Below are positions 7,629-16,653 of a DNA stretch of 64,000 nucleotides, in pieces. Positions within the stretch are counted from its first letter, which is position 1. Each line of letters starts with the position of its first letter. This stretch comes from Chitinophagales bacterium (GTDB taxonomy: Bacteria; Bacteroidota; Bacteroidia; Chitinophagales; Saprospiraceae). Where the stretch lies: contig JAFLBO010000018.1 in the NCBI GenBank assembly GCA_017303475.1, positions 1-64,000 on the forward strand, given 5' to 3'. The position numbers and the translations under genes were made by a program. The notes beneath the pieces were generated by a model that saw only the letters and a list, made by a program, of their open reading frames with translations, made no database searches and had not been told where the DNA came from.

Positions 7629-10600
7629 ATGAAACAAATCCTTACGTTCTTTCTGTGCTGGTCTTTTCTGACCCAAATTTCGGCTCAAAAGACCATCCGC
7701 CTGGACGACCCACCACAGGTTTACCAGCCTTCAGTTTCCAAAGGCGAATATCTTGGCGCTATACCTGCGCTTAGAACGCTTAAGACTCAAACAGAAGCGC
7801 CTGCTGAAGTGACTGGCAAGTTGGCTCAAAAGCGGAACTATTTCTTCGCCAACAAAATCAACAATCCAAATTCTGAACCCAGAAATGGCGACCCATTGGC
7901 AACCCCAAAGGCAGGTAACCGCGAAGGTGGGCCGGAAATAACCTTATTGCAGAACATTGAAGGTTTGCGCGATCCAGGTGGTATCACCCCACCGGACCCA
8001 ACTGGGGATATTGGCAAAAACCATTATATGCAAATGACCAATGCCAATGGTGGCTCCTGGATACAGGTTTGGGATAAACATTCCGGGCAATCTGTTTGGG
8101 GGCCTGTACTTAGTTCAACCATCTGGAGCCAGGTGGGCACTGGCAGCATTGGCGACCCAATTGTTCAGTATGATCATGCCGCAGAGCGCTGGCTGATCAT
8201 GGAACTACAGGGTATTTTTACCAATGAACTTGTGCTGGCTATTTCTGACGATAGTGACCCAACCGGATCCTGGAAAGCATATCGCTTCCAAACACAGGGC
8301 TTTGGCGATTATCCCAAATTATATGTTTGGCCAAATGCATATTTTATTACGGTTAATGAAATAACCAGTGGTAATGAATGCTCAGGTTATGCGCTGGAAC
8401 GCGAAGCAATACTGAATGGAGAGCCTTTTTTTGATCTGTACCGCTTCGTAATGCCTAATTACCAGGCTATCGCTTATCAACCCGCTACAGGAGCTGACTG
8501 GGAAGGTTTAACTCCTCCTCCTGCGGGAAGTCCGGGATATATTTTTAGGGTATATGACGATGGATGGGATGGCGGCCAGGACCACTTACAAATATGGAAA
8601 GTCAATGCAAATTGGAATGATCCAACTCAAAGTTCGCTTTTTGGACCTGAAAAGGTATTCCCTGCGCCTTTTGAGACCCGGGTATGCTTTGGCGGCGGTC
8701 TGTTTGATTGTATAGAGCAACCAGATGTGAATGCTCCGCGACTGACGGCACTGGAAAATATCATCATGTACCGCGCACCGTATAGAAACTTTGGTACGCA
8801 TGAATCCGTGGTGCTGAACCACGTTTCTGACGTGTCCGGACAGCTGGGTGACGGTGGTGATGCTGCTGTTCGTTGGTACGAACTACGCAAAATAGGTGCA
8901 GGTAACTGGCAAATACACCAGCAAGGAACTTATGCCCCGGACCTGGAAACCAATCGGTTTATGGGCACGATTTGTATGGACGAGGCCGGTAACATTGCTA
9001 TGGGGTACTCCGGAGTGAGCCCATCCAAATTCCCGGGCCTGTATCTCACCGGACGTCGTGTTACAGATCCTAACGGAGATATGCCGGTAGAAGAGTTTCC
9101 TCTGGCGCCAGGCGCTCAGAATCATACCCAATCTAATCGTTGGGGGGATTACAGCAACATGAGCATAGACCCTGAAGATGGTCGTACTTTCTGGTTTACG
9201 GGTGAATATCAACCTGGAAATGCCAACTGGGGAACCAAGATAGGCGCGTTCAAACTGCAGGTAGATACTTTCGACATTAAGCCAATTGCCCTGTTGGCGC
9301 CACAATCCTCTTCATTGCTTGGCACTAATGAACAGATAAAGGTTCAAGTGTTGAACGGTGGTTTGGTAACTGCGCAAAATTGCTCAGTATCCATTTGGGT
9401 TAATGGCAATTTGTTGGCTACGGAAAATATTCAGGATCCAATTCCGGCCGGCCAAGCCTACGATTTTACCTTCAATGCTACAACAGACATGTCGGTTGTA
9501 GGGCAGGATTATCAGGTAACTATTGTTACTAATTACGCCCCAGACCAGTTCACTCGCAACGACACGCTGCGGACCACTGTGCAAAAACTGACTTCCAATG
9601 ATGTAGCCGCTGTTGGCAGATACAACCTCCCTGGGATAGTGTGCGGCTCAGAAACAGATTTTGGAATTATTTTCAGAAACGCTTCCGGTTTGCCACTGAC
9701 AAGCGCTAAAATTCACTGGAACATCAATAACCAACCCGTTAGTATATACAACTGGACGGGTAACCTCCCTGCCGGTGCGCGCGATACTATTTACCTGCAT
9801 GCTACAGGCATTAAAGAAGGATTGAATGGTCTGAAAATTTTCACTACTGAACCTAACGGCGTTCAGGATGAACGTACATCCAACGATACTTTATCGGCCA
9901 TTAAATTCATTGGCAACCTGGATGGCACCTACCTCACCGCAGAAGCTGCAACAACCACTGGAGTACTCGCCTGGGAACTGCGCACACAAACGGATGTTTT
10001 GTTGGCAACCGGAGAAATGAGTGCTGGTCAGAATTTTACCCAGATTTGTAGTGAGGACAATACTTGTTACAAGGTGTACCTGAAATCCTCAACGTTTAGC
10101 TGGCAAGGCCACTTCACCATGACCGATATTTTCGGTAATGTGCTGGTAGAAGCCTTTAGCGCTACACAGGATCCACAGTTGTTCAATATCTGTACGCCAA
10201 CGCGCGTAAGTATTGATGTTGGTGCATTTAGCCTGAAATCTCCGGTTTCAGGTCCGGGTCTGACGGCGAATGAGACTATTACCGTTGAGTTCAGGAATTT
10301 TGGTTTGACCGCGCAATCTGGCATTGAGTTGTCGTACAGAGTAAATGGAGGCGCCTGGAAAACAGAAACTTACCCTGCAGTGGTGTCTGCCGGCGCAACC
10401 ATAGAACATACCTTTTCTACTACCGAGGATCTGAGTACGGTTGGTTCAAGTTATTATTTTGAACTTAAGGCTACCGTTCAGGGAGATTTGAGGCCGATAA
10501 ATGACACAACTTTTGCCATAGTTAAAAACAGAGCCAATCGGGAGCTAGAGGTTCTGGATGTTCAGCTCATTCAAGGGTGTAATGATCCATCCATTGCAGT

Positions 10601-11672
10601 AGCTAATGTTATTATTCGTAACAATGGCTTGGGCGATCAACATCTGTTTGATCTTGAGTTGGTCAAAAATGGTGTTCCACAAGCTAATTTGCCTGTGCTG
10701 CTGGTTCTCCCACCTGATGAAATAGCTGAATACCCGGTTATTATTCAAGGACTCCAATTTGGACAAAATACTGTTGAGGTGAATATCACGAATGTACAGG
10801 GCCAAGGTGAAGATGAATTCCCGGCGAATGATGGTGGTTCTATCACCTTCACTATATCTGCCGACGGATTCCCTGTACAATTGTTCTTCAGCACAAATGC
10901 TAACCCGGATCAGAATACCTGGGAGGTGAAAGATGACCAAAATAATGTAGTGGCATCGGGAGGTCCATATCCTGCAGCCTTCAGTGGCTACGGTCAGGAA
11001 ATTTGTTTGGATTCAGATAAATGTTACACTTTCCACTTGTACGATTCTGGTGGCGATGGCATGGAGGGCGGAATTGTAGACCTGTTCAACCCGCTTGGCG
11101 GATCTTTCTGGTCTTACATGGGGGGCAATTTTGGCTCTGAAACTGTTGGTAGTTTTTGCACACAGGATCTTTGCAGCAACTTCGTGGTTAATTTCACTAC
11201 AGATTGCCCGTCACCATCCAATGCTACCATTACGGCCATTGCATCTGGAGGCGCTCCACCATTCCAATTCAGTCTGAACGGGGGGAATTTCCAAACCGAT
11301 CCGGTATTCCCGAATTTGACTGCCGGATTATATAATCTGTTTGGTTTGGATGCAAATGGTTGTACTTTCCAAACGCAGGTTGATTTGTGCGCTGTTTCTA
11401 CCTCAGAACCTGGCGCTCTGCGCAAGATGACGGTTTATCCAAACCCAACAGGAGGTATTGCACAAATTGAAATGCCGGCCCTGGAAGGCGAACAAGCCCT
11501 CATAGCCGATATCCTGGATGCCAAAGGCAAACTTGTACAGCAACTGCGTTTGGTACGCTGGGATAACGAATTGAAAGGCATGGCCATTTTAGACAAACAG
11601 CCAGCCGGAATTTATTTCGTGAAGGTGAGGGTAGGAAACAGTGCAGTTGTAAGCAAAATCATCAAAAAATAA
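7629..11672 (+). CDS. T9SS-exported protein with CARDB-like domains
   Basis: 1,347 residues from the ATG at 7629. The frame is open further upstream, but this ATG starts a proper signal peptide (MKQILTFFLCWSFLTQISAQ). The N-terminal ~550 residues form a large domain with PPDPTGDIGKNHYMQMTN and WGDYSNMSIDPEDGRTFWFT blocks, as in Bacteroidota exported proteins of unknown role. Residues ~555-1,110 hold at least three CARDB-like immunoglobulin-fold segments with NDTL endings. Two short C-T/F-x-L-Y-D-S-G-G-D-G-type segments recall calcium-binding or pre-peptidase modules. A T9SS sorting domain starts at MTVYPNPTGGIAQ and ends IIKK. Surface or secreted; function unknown. Confidence 0.83.
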   Translation: MKQILTFFLCWSFLTQISAQKTIRLDDPPQVYQPSVSKGEYLGAIPALRTLKTQTEAPAEVTGKLAQKRNYFFANKINNPNSEPRNGDPLATPKAGNREGGPEITLLQNIEGLRDPGGITPPDPTGDIGKNHYMQMTNANGGSWIQVWDKHSGQSVWGPVLSSTIWSQVGTGSIGDPIVQYDHAAERWLIMELQGIFTNELVLAISDDSDPTGSWKAYRFQTQGFGDYPKLYVWPNAYFITVNEITSGNECSGYALEREAILNGEPFFDLYRFVMPNYQAIAYQPATGADWEGLTPPPAGSPGYIFRVYDDGWDGGQDHLQIWKVNANWNDPTQSSLFGPEKVFPAPFETRVCFGGGLFDCIEQPDVNAPRLTALENIIMYRAPYRNFGTHESVVLNHVSDVSGQLGDGGDAAVRWYELRKIGAGNWQIHQQGTYAPDLETNRFMGTICMDEAGNIAMGYSGVSPSKFPGLYLTGRRVTDPNGDMPVEEFPLAPGAQNHTQSNRWGDYSNMSIDPEDGRTFWFTGEYQPGNANWGTKIGAFKLQVDTFDIKPIALLAPQSSSLLGTNEQIKVQVLNGGLVTAQNCSVSIWVNGNLLATENIQDPIPAGQAYDFTFNATTDMSVVGQDYQVTIVTNYAPDQFTRNDTLRTTVQKLTSNDVAAVGRYNLPGIVCGSETDFGIIFRNASGLPLTSAKIHWNINNQPVSIYNWTGNLPAGARDTIYLHATGIKEGLNGLKIFTTEPNGVQDERTSNDTLSAIKFIGNLDGTYLTAEAATTTGVLAWELRTQTDVLLATGEMSAGQNFTQICSEDNTCYKVYLKSSTFSWQGHFTMTDIFGNVLVEAFSATQDPQLFNICTPTRVSIDVGAFSLKSPVSGPGLTANETITVEFRNFGLTAQSGIELSYRVNGGAWKTETYPAVVSAGATIEHTFSTTEDLSTVGSSYYFELKATVQGDLRPINDTTFAIVKNRANRELEVLDVQLIQGCNDPSIAVANVIIRNNGLGDQHLFDLELVKNGVPQANLPVLLVLPPDEIAEYPVIIQGLQFGQNTVEVNITNVQGQGEDEFPANDGGSITFTISADGFPVQLFFSTNANPDQNTWEVKDDQNNVVASGGPYPAAFSGYGQEICLDSDKCYTFHLYDSGGDGMEGGIVDLFNPLGGSFWSYMGGNFGSETVGSFCTQDLCSNFVVNFTTDCPSPSNATITAIASGGAPPFQFSLNGGNFQTDPVFPNLTAGLYNLFGLDANGCTFQTQVDLCAVSTSEPGALRKMTVYPNPTGGIAQIEMPALEGEQALIADILDAKGKLVQQLRLVRWDNELKGMAILDKQPAGIYFVKVRVGNSAVVSKIIKK

Positions 11673-11850
11673 CCTATTTTTTGAGCTAAAAACCGGGTAT
11701 GTTCCATTACTCAGAGTTGTCTGAAAAAATTTAACATATTTCAGGTTAAAATTTTTCTTTATCTGAGTTTTTTGGCACGGTTTTCGAAAATAACGTAATC
11801 AGAAAGGGCTAACATTTGATTGGTTAATTGTTTTCATGGTTATGTTGTGA

Positions 11851-11886
11851 GCCTCAAAGTCGAAAAGACTTTGAGGCTTTTTCTTT
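11851..11886 (+). terminator. Rho-independent terminator
   Basis: An 11-bp perfect stem (11851-11861 with 11867-11877) with loop GAAAA is followed by TTTTTCTTT. It lies 178 nt after the stop of the rightward gene. The AT-rich DNA between 11,673 and 11,850 holds no open frame I can support. Confidence 0.8.
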
Positions 11887-11967
11887 GTGCATTCTTGTAA
11901 TGCGCTGTAAATCAGCAAATTATACGGTATTTAAAATATGCCAGGTTTGATGCGTGCAACAAACGTG

Positions 11968-12978
11968 TTACAACAAATTCACTTCAGGTTCCAGGGCAAT
12001 TCCAAACTTCTCCTTCACAGAATCAATAATGGCGTAGGCGAGTTGTTTAACCTCCTGACCTGTAGCCCCGCCGTAATTGACCAGCACGAGTGCCTGTTTT
12101 TCATAACATCCGGTATTACCCACTCGTTTCCCTTTCCAGCCACACTGTTCAATCAGCCAACCGGCTGGAATTTTCACTCTTCCATCGGTTAGTGGATAAA
12201 ACGGCGCCTGAGGATGGGTTTGCTGTATCTTTTGTAGTATTGCCGTAGTGGTTTCTGGATTTTTAAAAAATGAGCCGCAATTGCCCAGGTTGGCCGGGTC
12301 AGGTAATTTGGATGACCGAATTTGAATGACAGCTTTGCTGATGTCGGCAATGGTGGGCTGAGTTACCCCATTAGCTTCCAGGGTTTTCTGGATATCGCCG
12401 TAAGAGGTATTCAGTTTATGCCGGGTTTTGGTCAGGGAAAAAACCACAGAGGTAATGCACCATTTCCCTTTTTCTGTTTGTTTGAACAGGCTGTCGCGAT
12501 ATCCGAAGCGACATGTTTTGCGACTGAAGCTTTTGGTTTTGCCTGTTTCAAGTGATACAGCTGTCAACCTGAGCATCACATCTTTCAGCTCCACCCCATA
12601 TGCGCCTATGTTTTGAATTGGAGCGGCGCCCACCGTTCCGGGTATCAGGCTCATGTTTTCAACACCGCCAAAGCCTTGTTGCACGGCCCACAACACAAAC
12701 TGGTGCCAGTTTTCCCCGCCGCCAACCTCTATCCATACTTTATGGTCAAAAGTTCTGACGATACGGATTCCTTTAATATCATTTTTCAAAACCAGCGCCT
12801 GCTGATCCTGAGTCAACAGCATGTTGCTGCCTCCACCTAACAACAAAACCGGCTTAATACCTGTACGAAGGCACTGGCGCAAAGCCGCTACGCTGTCAAA
12901 TGAAGCAAAATGAGATGCCCTGGCTTCCAACCCAAAGGTATTAAAGGGACGAAGCGAAATATTGTTTTGGATGGTCAT
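11968..12978 (-). CDS. murB: UDP-N-acetylenolpyruvoylglucosamine reductase (MurB)
   Basis: 336 residues. MurB reduces UDP-GlcNAc-enolpyruvate to UDP-MurNAc with NADPH and FAD in cytoplasmic peptidoglycan precursor synthesis. The N-terminal FAD domain shows RPFNTFGL and VLLLGGGSNMLLT. The middle has PGTVGAAPIQNIGAYGVEL and a FGYRDSLFK block, and the substrate domain has GNCGSFFKNP (with the catalytic Ser) and LIEQCGWKG near the C-terminus. This is the type I layout and length, as in E. coli MurB. It follows the gene at 12,996 by 17 nt on the same strand, so the two are probably cotranscribed. Confidence 0.95.
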   Translation of the reverse strand: MTIQNNISLRPFNTFGLEARASHFASFDSVAALRQCLRTGIKPVLLLGGGSNMLLTQDQQALVLKNDIKGIRIVRTFDHKVWIEVGGGENWHQFVLWAVQQGFGGVENMSLIPGTVGAAPIQNIGAYGVELKDVMLRLTAVSLETGKTKSFSRKTCRFGYRDSLFKQTEKGKWCITSVVFSLTKTRHKLNTSYGDIQKTLEANGVTQPTIADISKAVIQIRSSKLPDPANLGNCGSFFKNPETTTAILQKIQQTHPQAPFYPLTDGRVKIPAGWLIEQCGWKGKRVGNTGCYEKQALVLVNYGGATGQEVKQLAYAIIDSVKEKFGIALEPEVNLL

Positions 12979-12995
12979 GGTAAAAGGTTGGAAGT

Positions 12996-14126
12996 CTATT
13001 TCCCTGAAACACAGTTTGCCTGCCGCATGAGCAAATCTACCTGCTGAATGTCGTAATCCTCATAACCTTTGCTCCAGGCAATTCGAATCTTGTCAGACTC
13101 CTCATTCCGCAGTTTTTTCATTACTTCAGCATTCAGCGGATATTCCGCACGGTAAGTCATGATTTCTGTTTCAGGATTGTACACACCGTCGTCGGGTATG
13201 GCGTTTTGTAACACAAACATGCTGCCGTCTAAAAATTTGAGCTGGGCAATGCTGTTTTGCTCCAGTCGGCCAAAGGCTTTTCGGGCATTAGGATCTTGAA
13301 TAGTGAAGGTGAGCAAAAGCGCCATGTTGGGCCCGCTCGATCTCAGTGCAGCCTCACAAATAACGTGCGTTTTACCCTGCAGGTAATTGCGTAAGGCCGG
13401 ATTGGTATATCGGAACCATTCACTTCGACTCATTTCCCGGGTTATTTCTCCTGAAAATTCATCTCTTACTGTTGAAGCCACTGCACAGGGTGGAACAGGT
13501 GGATTCAGCATCACATCGTTTGCCGGATTATACCGGGCTGTTTGTCTGACCAATGGCGTACTGGCAGGTGCAGGCGCCTTGTCAGCTTTAACGGCATTTT
13601 CCGTTTTGACGTTCGACAGGGTATCCTGGGCAACATCGGCAGGCGGCGCAAGGGGTGGGGGAGGATACAGTTCGTCGTACAGCTGCCTTGTTTGTTTCCA
13701 GGCCTTGGGCAGGTTTTTGCGCAGGCTGAGGCTGTCGTCCATGGGTACAGATGCCAGCATTTGTAACAATTTGACTGCCTTGGATTGTTGCCCGTTGGCT
13801 TTTTTTGATACCTCTTTAGCCTGTCGGGCTATTTTGCTCAAAGAGTCCTGAACGGATTTGGCCACGGTAGAATCTCCTTTTACGGCCATCCATTGCTGTG
13901 TTGCCAAAGATTGCAGACTGTCTGCTTCTGTGGCTCTGATATGCAAGGTGCTTTCCAGCGCTCCAGTGGTTAACAGCAAACTGGAGAACCTTGATTGCAT
14001 ATCGCTCAGGTTTAAACTGTCCAATGGCGGTAAATCCGCAGGCCGGTTTTGAGCCTTTAACATTGGCATTTGAATTATTCCCAGCAACAGGCCGAAAAAC
14101 AGGCTTATTCTTATTAGGAAACGCAT
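12996..14126 (-). CDS. exported protein of unknown function
   Basis: 376 residues with a signal peptide (MRFLIRISLFFGLLLGIIQM to LKAQ). A helical, Gln/Ser/Lys-rich region (~30-140) is followed by a Pro/Ala linker (PPPPLAPPADVAQ) and a C-terminal alpha/beta-looking region (~230-370) with no motif I recognise. It lies upstream of murB in the same direction. The start codon is supported by a perfect -7 box 17 nt upstream. Probably periplasmic. Confidence 0.75.
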   Translation of the reverse strand: MRFLIRISLFFGLLLGIIQMPMLKAQNRPADLPPLDSLNLSDMQSRFSSLLLTTGALESTLHIRATEADSLQSLATQQWMAVKGDSTVAKSVQDSLSKIARQAKEVSKKANGQQSKAVKLLQMLASVPMDDSLSLRKNLPKAWKQTRQLYDELYPPPPLAPPADVAQDTLSNVKTENAVKADKAPAPASTPLVRQTARYNPANDVMLNPPVPPCAVASTVRDEFSGEITREMSRSEWFRYTNPALRNYLQGKTHVICEAALRSSGPNMALLLTFTIQDPNARKAFGRLEQNSIAQLKFLDGSMFVLQNAIPDDGVYNPETEIMTYRAEYPLNAEVMKKLRNEESDKIRIAWSKGYEDYDIQQVDLLMRQANCVSGK

Positions 14127-14132
14127 TTAGTC

Positions 14133-14150
14133 TATTTTTGGGCAAAAGTA
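14133..14150. promoter_or_regulatory. back-to-back divergent -7 boxes
   Basis: TATTTTTG (14133-14140, plus strand) and TACTTTTG (14143-14150, minus strand) are both perfect TAnnTTTG boxes separated by 2 nt. They face the genes starting at 14201 and 14126. RNA polymerases on the two promoters would overlap, so the two should compete. Confidence 0.6.
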
Positions 14151-14200
14151 AGCGGGCTTTGCGGTTTTTCGCCTTCAGATTTTTCAACTAAACCGAAGTT

Positions 14201-16372
14201 ATGAAGTATTTAACACCTGCCATCTTCTTTGGAACCCTCATTTTTGCGGCTTGCAAGGGAGGAGATAATGCCCCATCCAATGCCATCATGGACTTCAAAC
14301 AGATTCCCGTAACCTATCCGGCTACCCGGAAAGACACATCAGTTACTGACCAATACCATGGAACAGCCATTGCTGATCCTTATCGTTGGCTGGAAGACGA
14401 CCAAAGTGCCGAAACCAAAGACTGGGTTTCACGCCAAAACATCGTTACCTATGGCTACCTAAGCCAAATTCCTTTCCGTGAAAAGGTAAAGGATCGCCTG
14501 GAGCAGATTTTCAATTTTGAAAAATTTGCCCCGCCTTTCAAAGAAGGAGGTAAATACTATTACTTCAAAAATGATGGCCTGCAAAACCAAAGTGTGCTTT
14601 ACGTGCAGGAAAACCTGAACAGTCAGGCTGAAATTGTGCTTGATCCCAATAAATTCAGCGATGATGGCACAACTTCCCTGGGTGAACTGGATTTCTCCAA
14701 AGATGGTCGCTACCTGGCTTATTCTACTTCGGTGGGTGGATCAGACTGGCGCACCATTGTGGTGAAAGACCTGCAAACTGGCCAAATGCTGGAGGATAAA
14801 ATTGAATGGGTAAAATTCAGTGGCATTGCCTGGCAGGGAAATGGATTTTATTACACCCGTTTCCCCGAACCTAAAAAAGGGGATGAACTGAAAGCTGCCA
14901 ACAAGTTTGGTGCGGTGTACTACCATACCCTCGGCAAACCGCAAGCCGAAGATCAGCTGGTTTATGCTGATAAAGCGCATCCTGATCGTTCTTTTGGAGC
15001 AGGCACTACAGATGATGAGCGTTTCCTGAATGTTTCAGGCTGGGAAAGCACCAGTGGTAATGCCTTGTTTATCAAAGACTTGAGCGTTTCTGGGAAGGAC
15101 TTTGTGACCATTGTCAATACCTTTGAAAAGGACTTTGCCGTGGTAGACAATATTGGCGAAAAGCTGTTGGTGCTCACTAACCACAACGCGCCTAATCAGC
15201 GTTTGATTTTGATCAATCCAGCCAAGCCAGAGGAAGCAGCCTGGGAAACGCTTATTCCTGAAGATCAGGCAGATGTACTGCAAGGCGCCGCCATTTGTGG
15301 CGGGAAAATAGTGTGTACCTATTTGCACAATGCTTCCAGCAGCCTTCGTGTGTTTGACCTTGCTGGAAAACCCATTCAGGAGGTGAAACTCCCTGAAATT
15401 GGTACAGTTGGTGGATTGAGCGGCAAACCTGCCGAGTCGCAGGCATTCTTTGCATTTACCTCTTTTCTCCGTCCAAATACTATCTACAGTCTGGATATGA
15501 ACTCCCTGGAGATCAAGGTGTTCAAAGCGCCAAAGCTGGATTTCAACCCGGATTTATTTACCACCGAACAGGTTTGGTATACCAGTAAAGATGGTACCAA
15601 GGTGCCCATGTTCATCACACGCAAAAAGAACATAGCCTTCGACGGGCAGAACCCAACCCTGTTGTACGGTTATGGAGGCTTTAATATCAGCTTAACCCCA
15701 ACGTTCAGCGCCTCAAGGGCTGCACTGTTGGAAAACAATGGCATCTACGTGGTAGCTAACCTGCGTGGTGGTGGCGAATTTGGGGAAAAATGGCATAAAG
15801 CCGGCACTAAATGTCAAAAACAAAATGTGTTTGACGACTTTATCGCTGCGGCTGAATACCTGATTGAGAAAAAGTATACCTCTCCGGCCCGCCTGGCCAT
15901 TCAGGGCGGATCAAACGGTGGTTTGTTGGTGGGCGCATGTATGACCCAGCGTCCGGACCTTTTCGGAGTTTGTTTCCCGGCAGTAGGCGTTTTGGATATG
16001 TTGCGCTATCACCAGTTTACCATTGGTTATGCCTGGGCAACCGATTATGGTCGTTCCGACAATCCGGAGGAGTTTGCCTGTCTGATCAAGTATTCTCCAC
16101 TGCACAACATCAAAAAAACAGCCTATCCGGCCACTATGATTACGACTGCTGATCATGACGACCGGGTGGTGCCTGCACACTCTTTTAAGTTTGCTGCGGC
16201 ATTGCAGGAAAATCAGCAGGGAACCAATCCAGCCCTCATTCGTATTGAAACCAGCGCCGGACACGGCGCCGGCAAACCAACTTCCAAACTCATTGAGGAA
16301 TCTGCAGACATGCTTTCGTTCATGTTTTACAATATGAAAATGAAAGTTATCTACGGAGATGTGAAGCAGTGA
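14201..16372 (+). CDS. prolyl oligopeptidase (S9A), lipoprotein
   Basis: 723 residues. Cleaves short peptides after proline. A lipoprotein signal (MKYLTPAIFFGTLIFAAC, lipobox IFAAC) places it outside the cytoplasm, as is common in Bacteroidota. The N-terminal DPYRWLEDD block and a seven-bladed propeller are followed by the alpha/beta hydrolase domain. The catalytic triad is visible: Ser in GGSNGGLL, Asp in DHDDRVVP and His in SAGHGAG. Length is normal for S9A. The stop TGA (16370-16372) is the first unit of a GTGA tract. Confidence 0.95.
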   Translation: MKYLTPAIFFGTLIFAACKGGDNAPSNAIMDFKQIPVTYPATRKDTSVTDQYHGTAIADPYRWLEDDQSAETKDWVSRQNIVTYGYLSQIPFREKVKDRLEQIFNFEKFAPPFKEGGKYYYFKNDGLQNQSVLYVQENLNSQAEIVLDPNKFSDDGTTSLGELDFSKDGRYLAYSTSVGGSDWRTIVVKDLQTGQMLEDKIEWVKFSGIAWQGNGFYYTRFPEPKKGDELKAANKFGAVYYHTLGKPQAEDQLVYADKAHPDRSFGAGTTDDERFLNVSGWESTSGNALFIKDLSVSGKDFVTIVNTFEKDFAVVDNIGEKLLVLTNHNAPNQRLILINPAKPEEAAWETLIPEDQADVLQGAAICGGKIVCTYLHNASSSLRVFDLAGKPIQEVKLPEIGTVGGLSGKPAESQAFFAFTSFLRPNTIYSLDMNSLEIKVFKAPKLDFNPDLFTTEQVWYTSKDGTKVPMFITRKKNIAFDGQNPTLLYGYGGFNISLTPTFSASRAALLENNGIYVVANLRGGGEFGEKWHKAGTKCQKQNVFDDFIAAAEYLIEKKYTSPARLAIQGGSNGGLLVGACMTQRPDLFGVCFPAVGVLDMLRYHQFTIGYAWATDYGRSDNPEEFACLIKYSPLHNIKKTAYPATMITTADHDDRVVPAHSFKFAAALQENQQGTNPALIRIETSAGHGAGKPTSKLIEESADMLSFMFYNMKMKVIYGDVKQ

Positions 16373-16653
16373 GTGAGTGAGTGAGTGAGTGAGTGAGTGA
16401 GTGATGGGGAGTTTGGGGCTTTTTACCACGAAGCCACTGAGAACACTAAGTTTTTGTAGTCTTAGTGCCCTCAGTGGCTTCATGGTAAAAGGCAAAGTTT
16501 GAGAGACGAAAGCCAAGGAGGGTGTTCAGAAAAGTGTGACACACTTTTCTGAACAATCCCATGTTTGGTGGCCATTAGGCCCACGAGACACAAAGCCGAG
16601 CACTCACTCACTCACTCATTCACTCACTCACTCACTCATTCACTCACTCACTA
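16370..16653. repeat. composite GTGA-palindrome-TCAC element, copy 1
   Basis: Between convergent genes. A (GTGA)n tract (16370-16404) starts at the left stop codon. An inverted repeat with 30-nt arms and three mismatches (16421-16450, 16461-16490; ACTAAG/CCACTGAG motifs) follows. A second perfect palindrome has 15-nt arms around one A (16524-16538, 16540-16554). A mirrored (TCAC)n tract with some TCAT units (~16600-16653) runs into the minus-strand stop TAG at 16651-16653. Likely acts as a bidirectional terminator; origin unknown. Confidence 0.85.
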
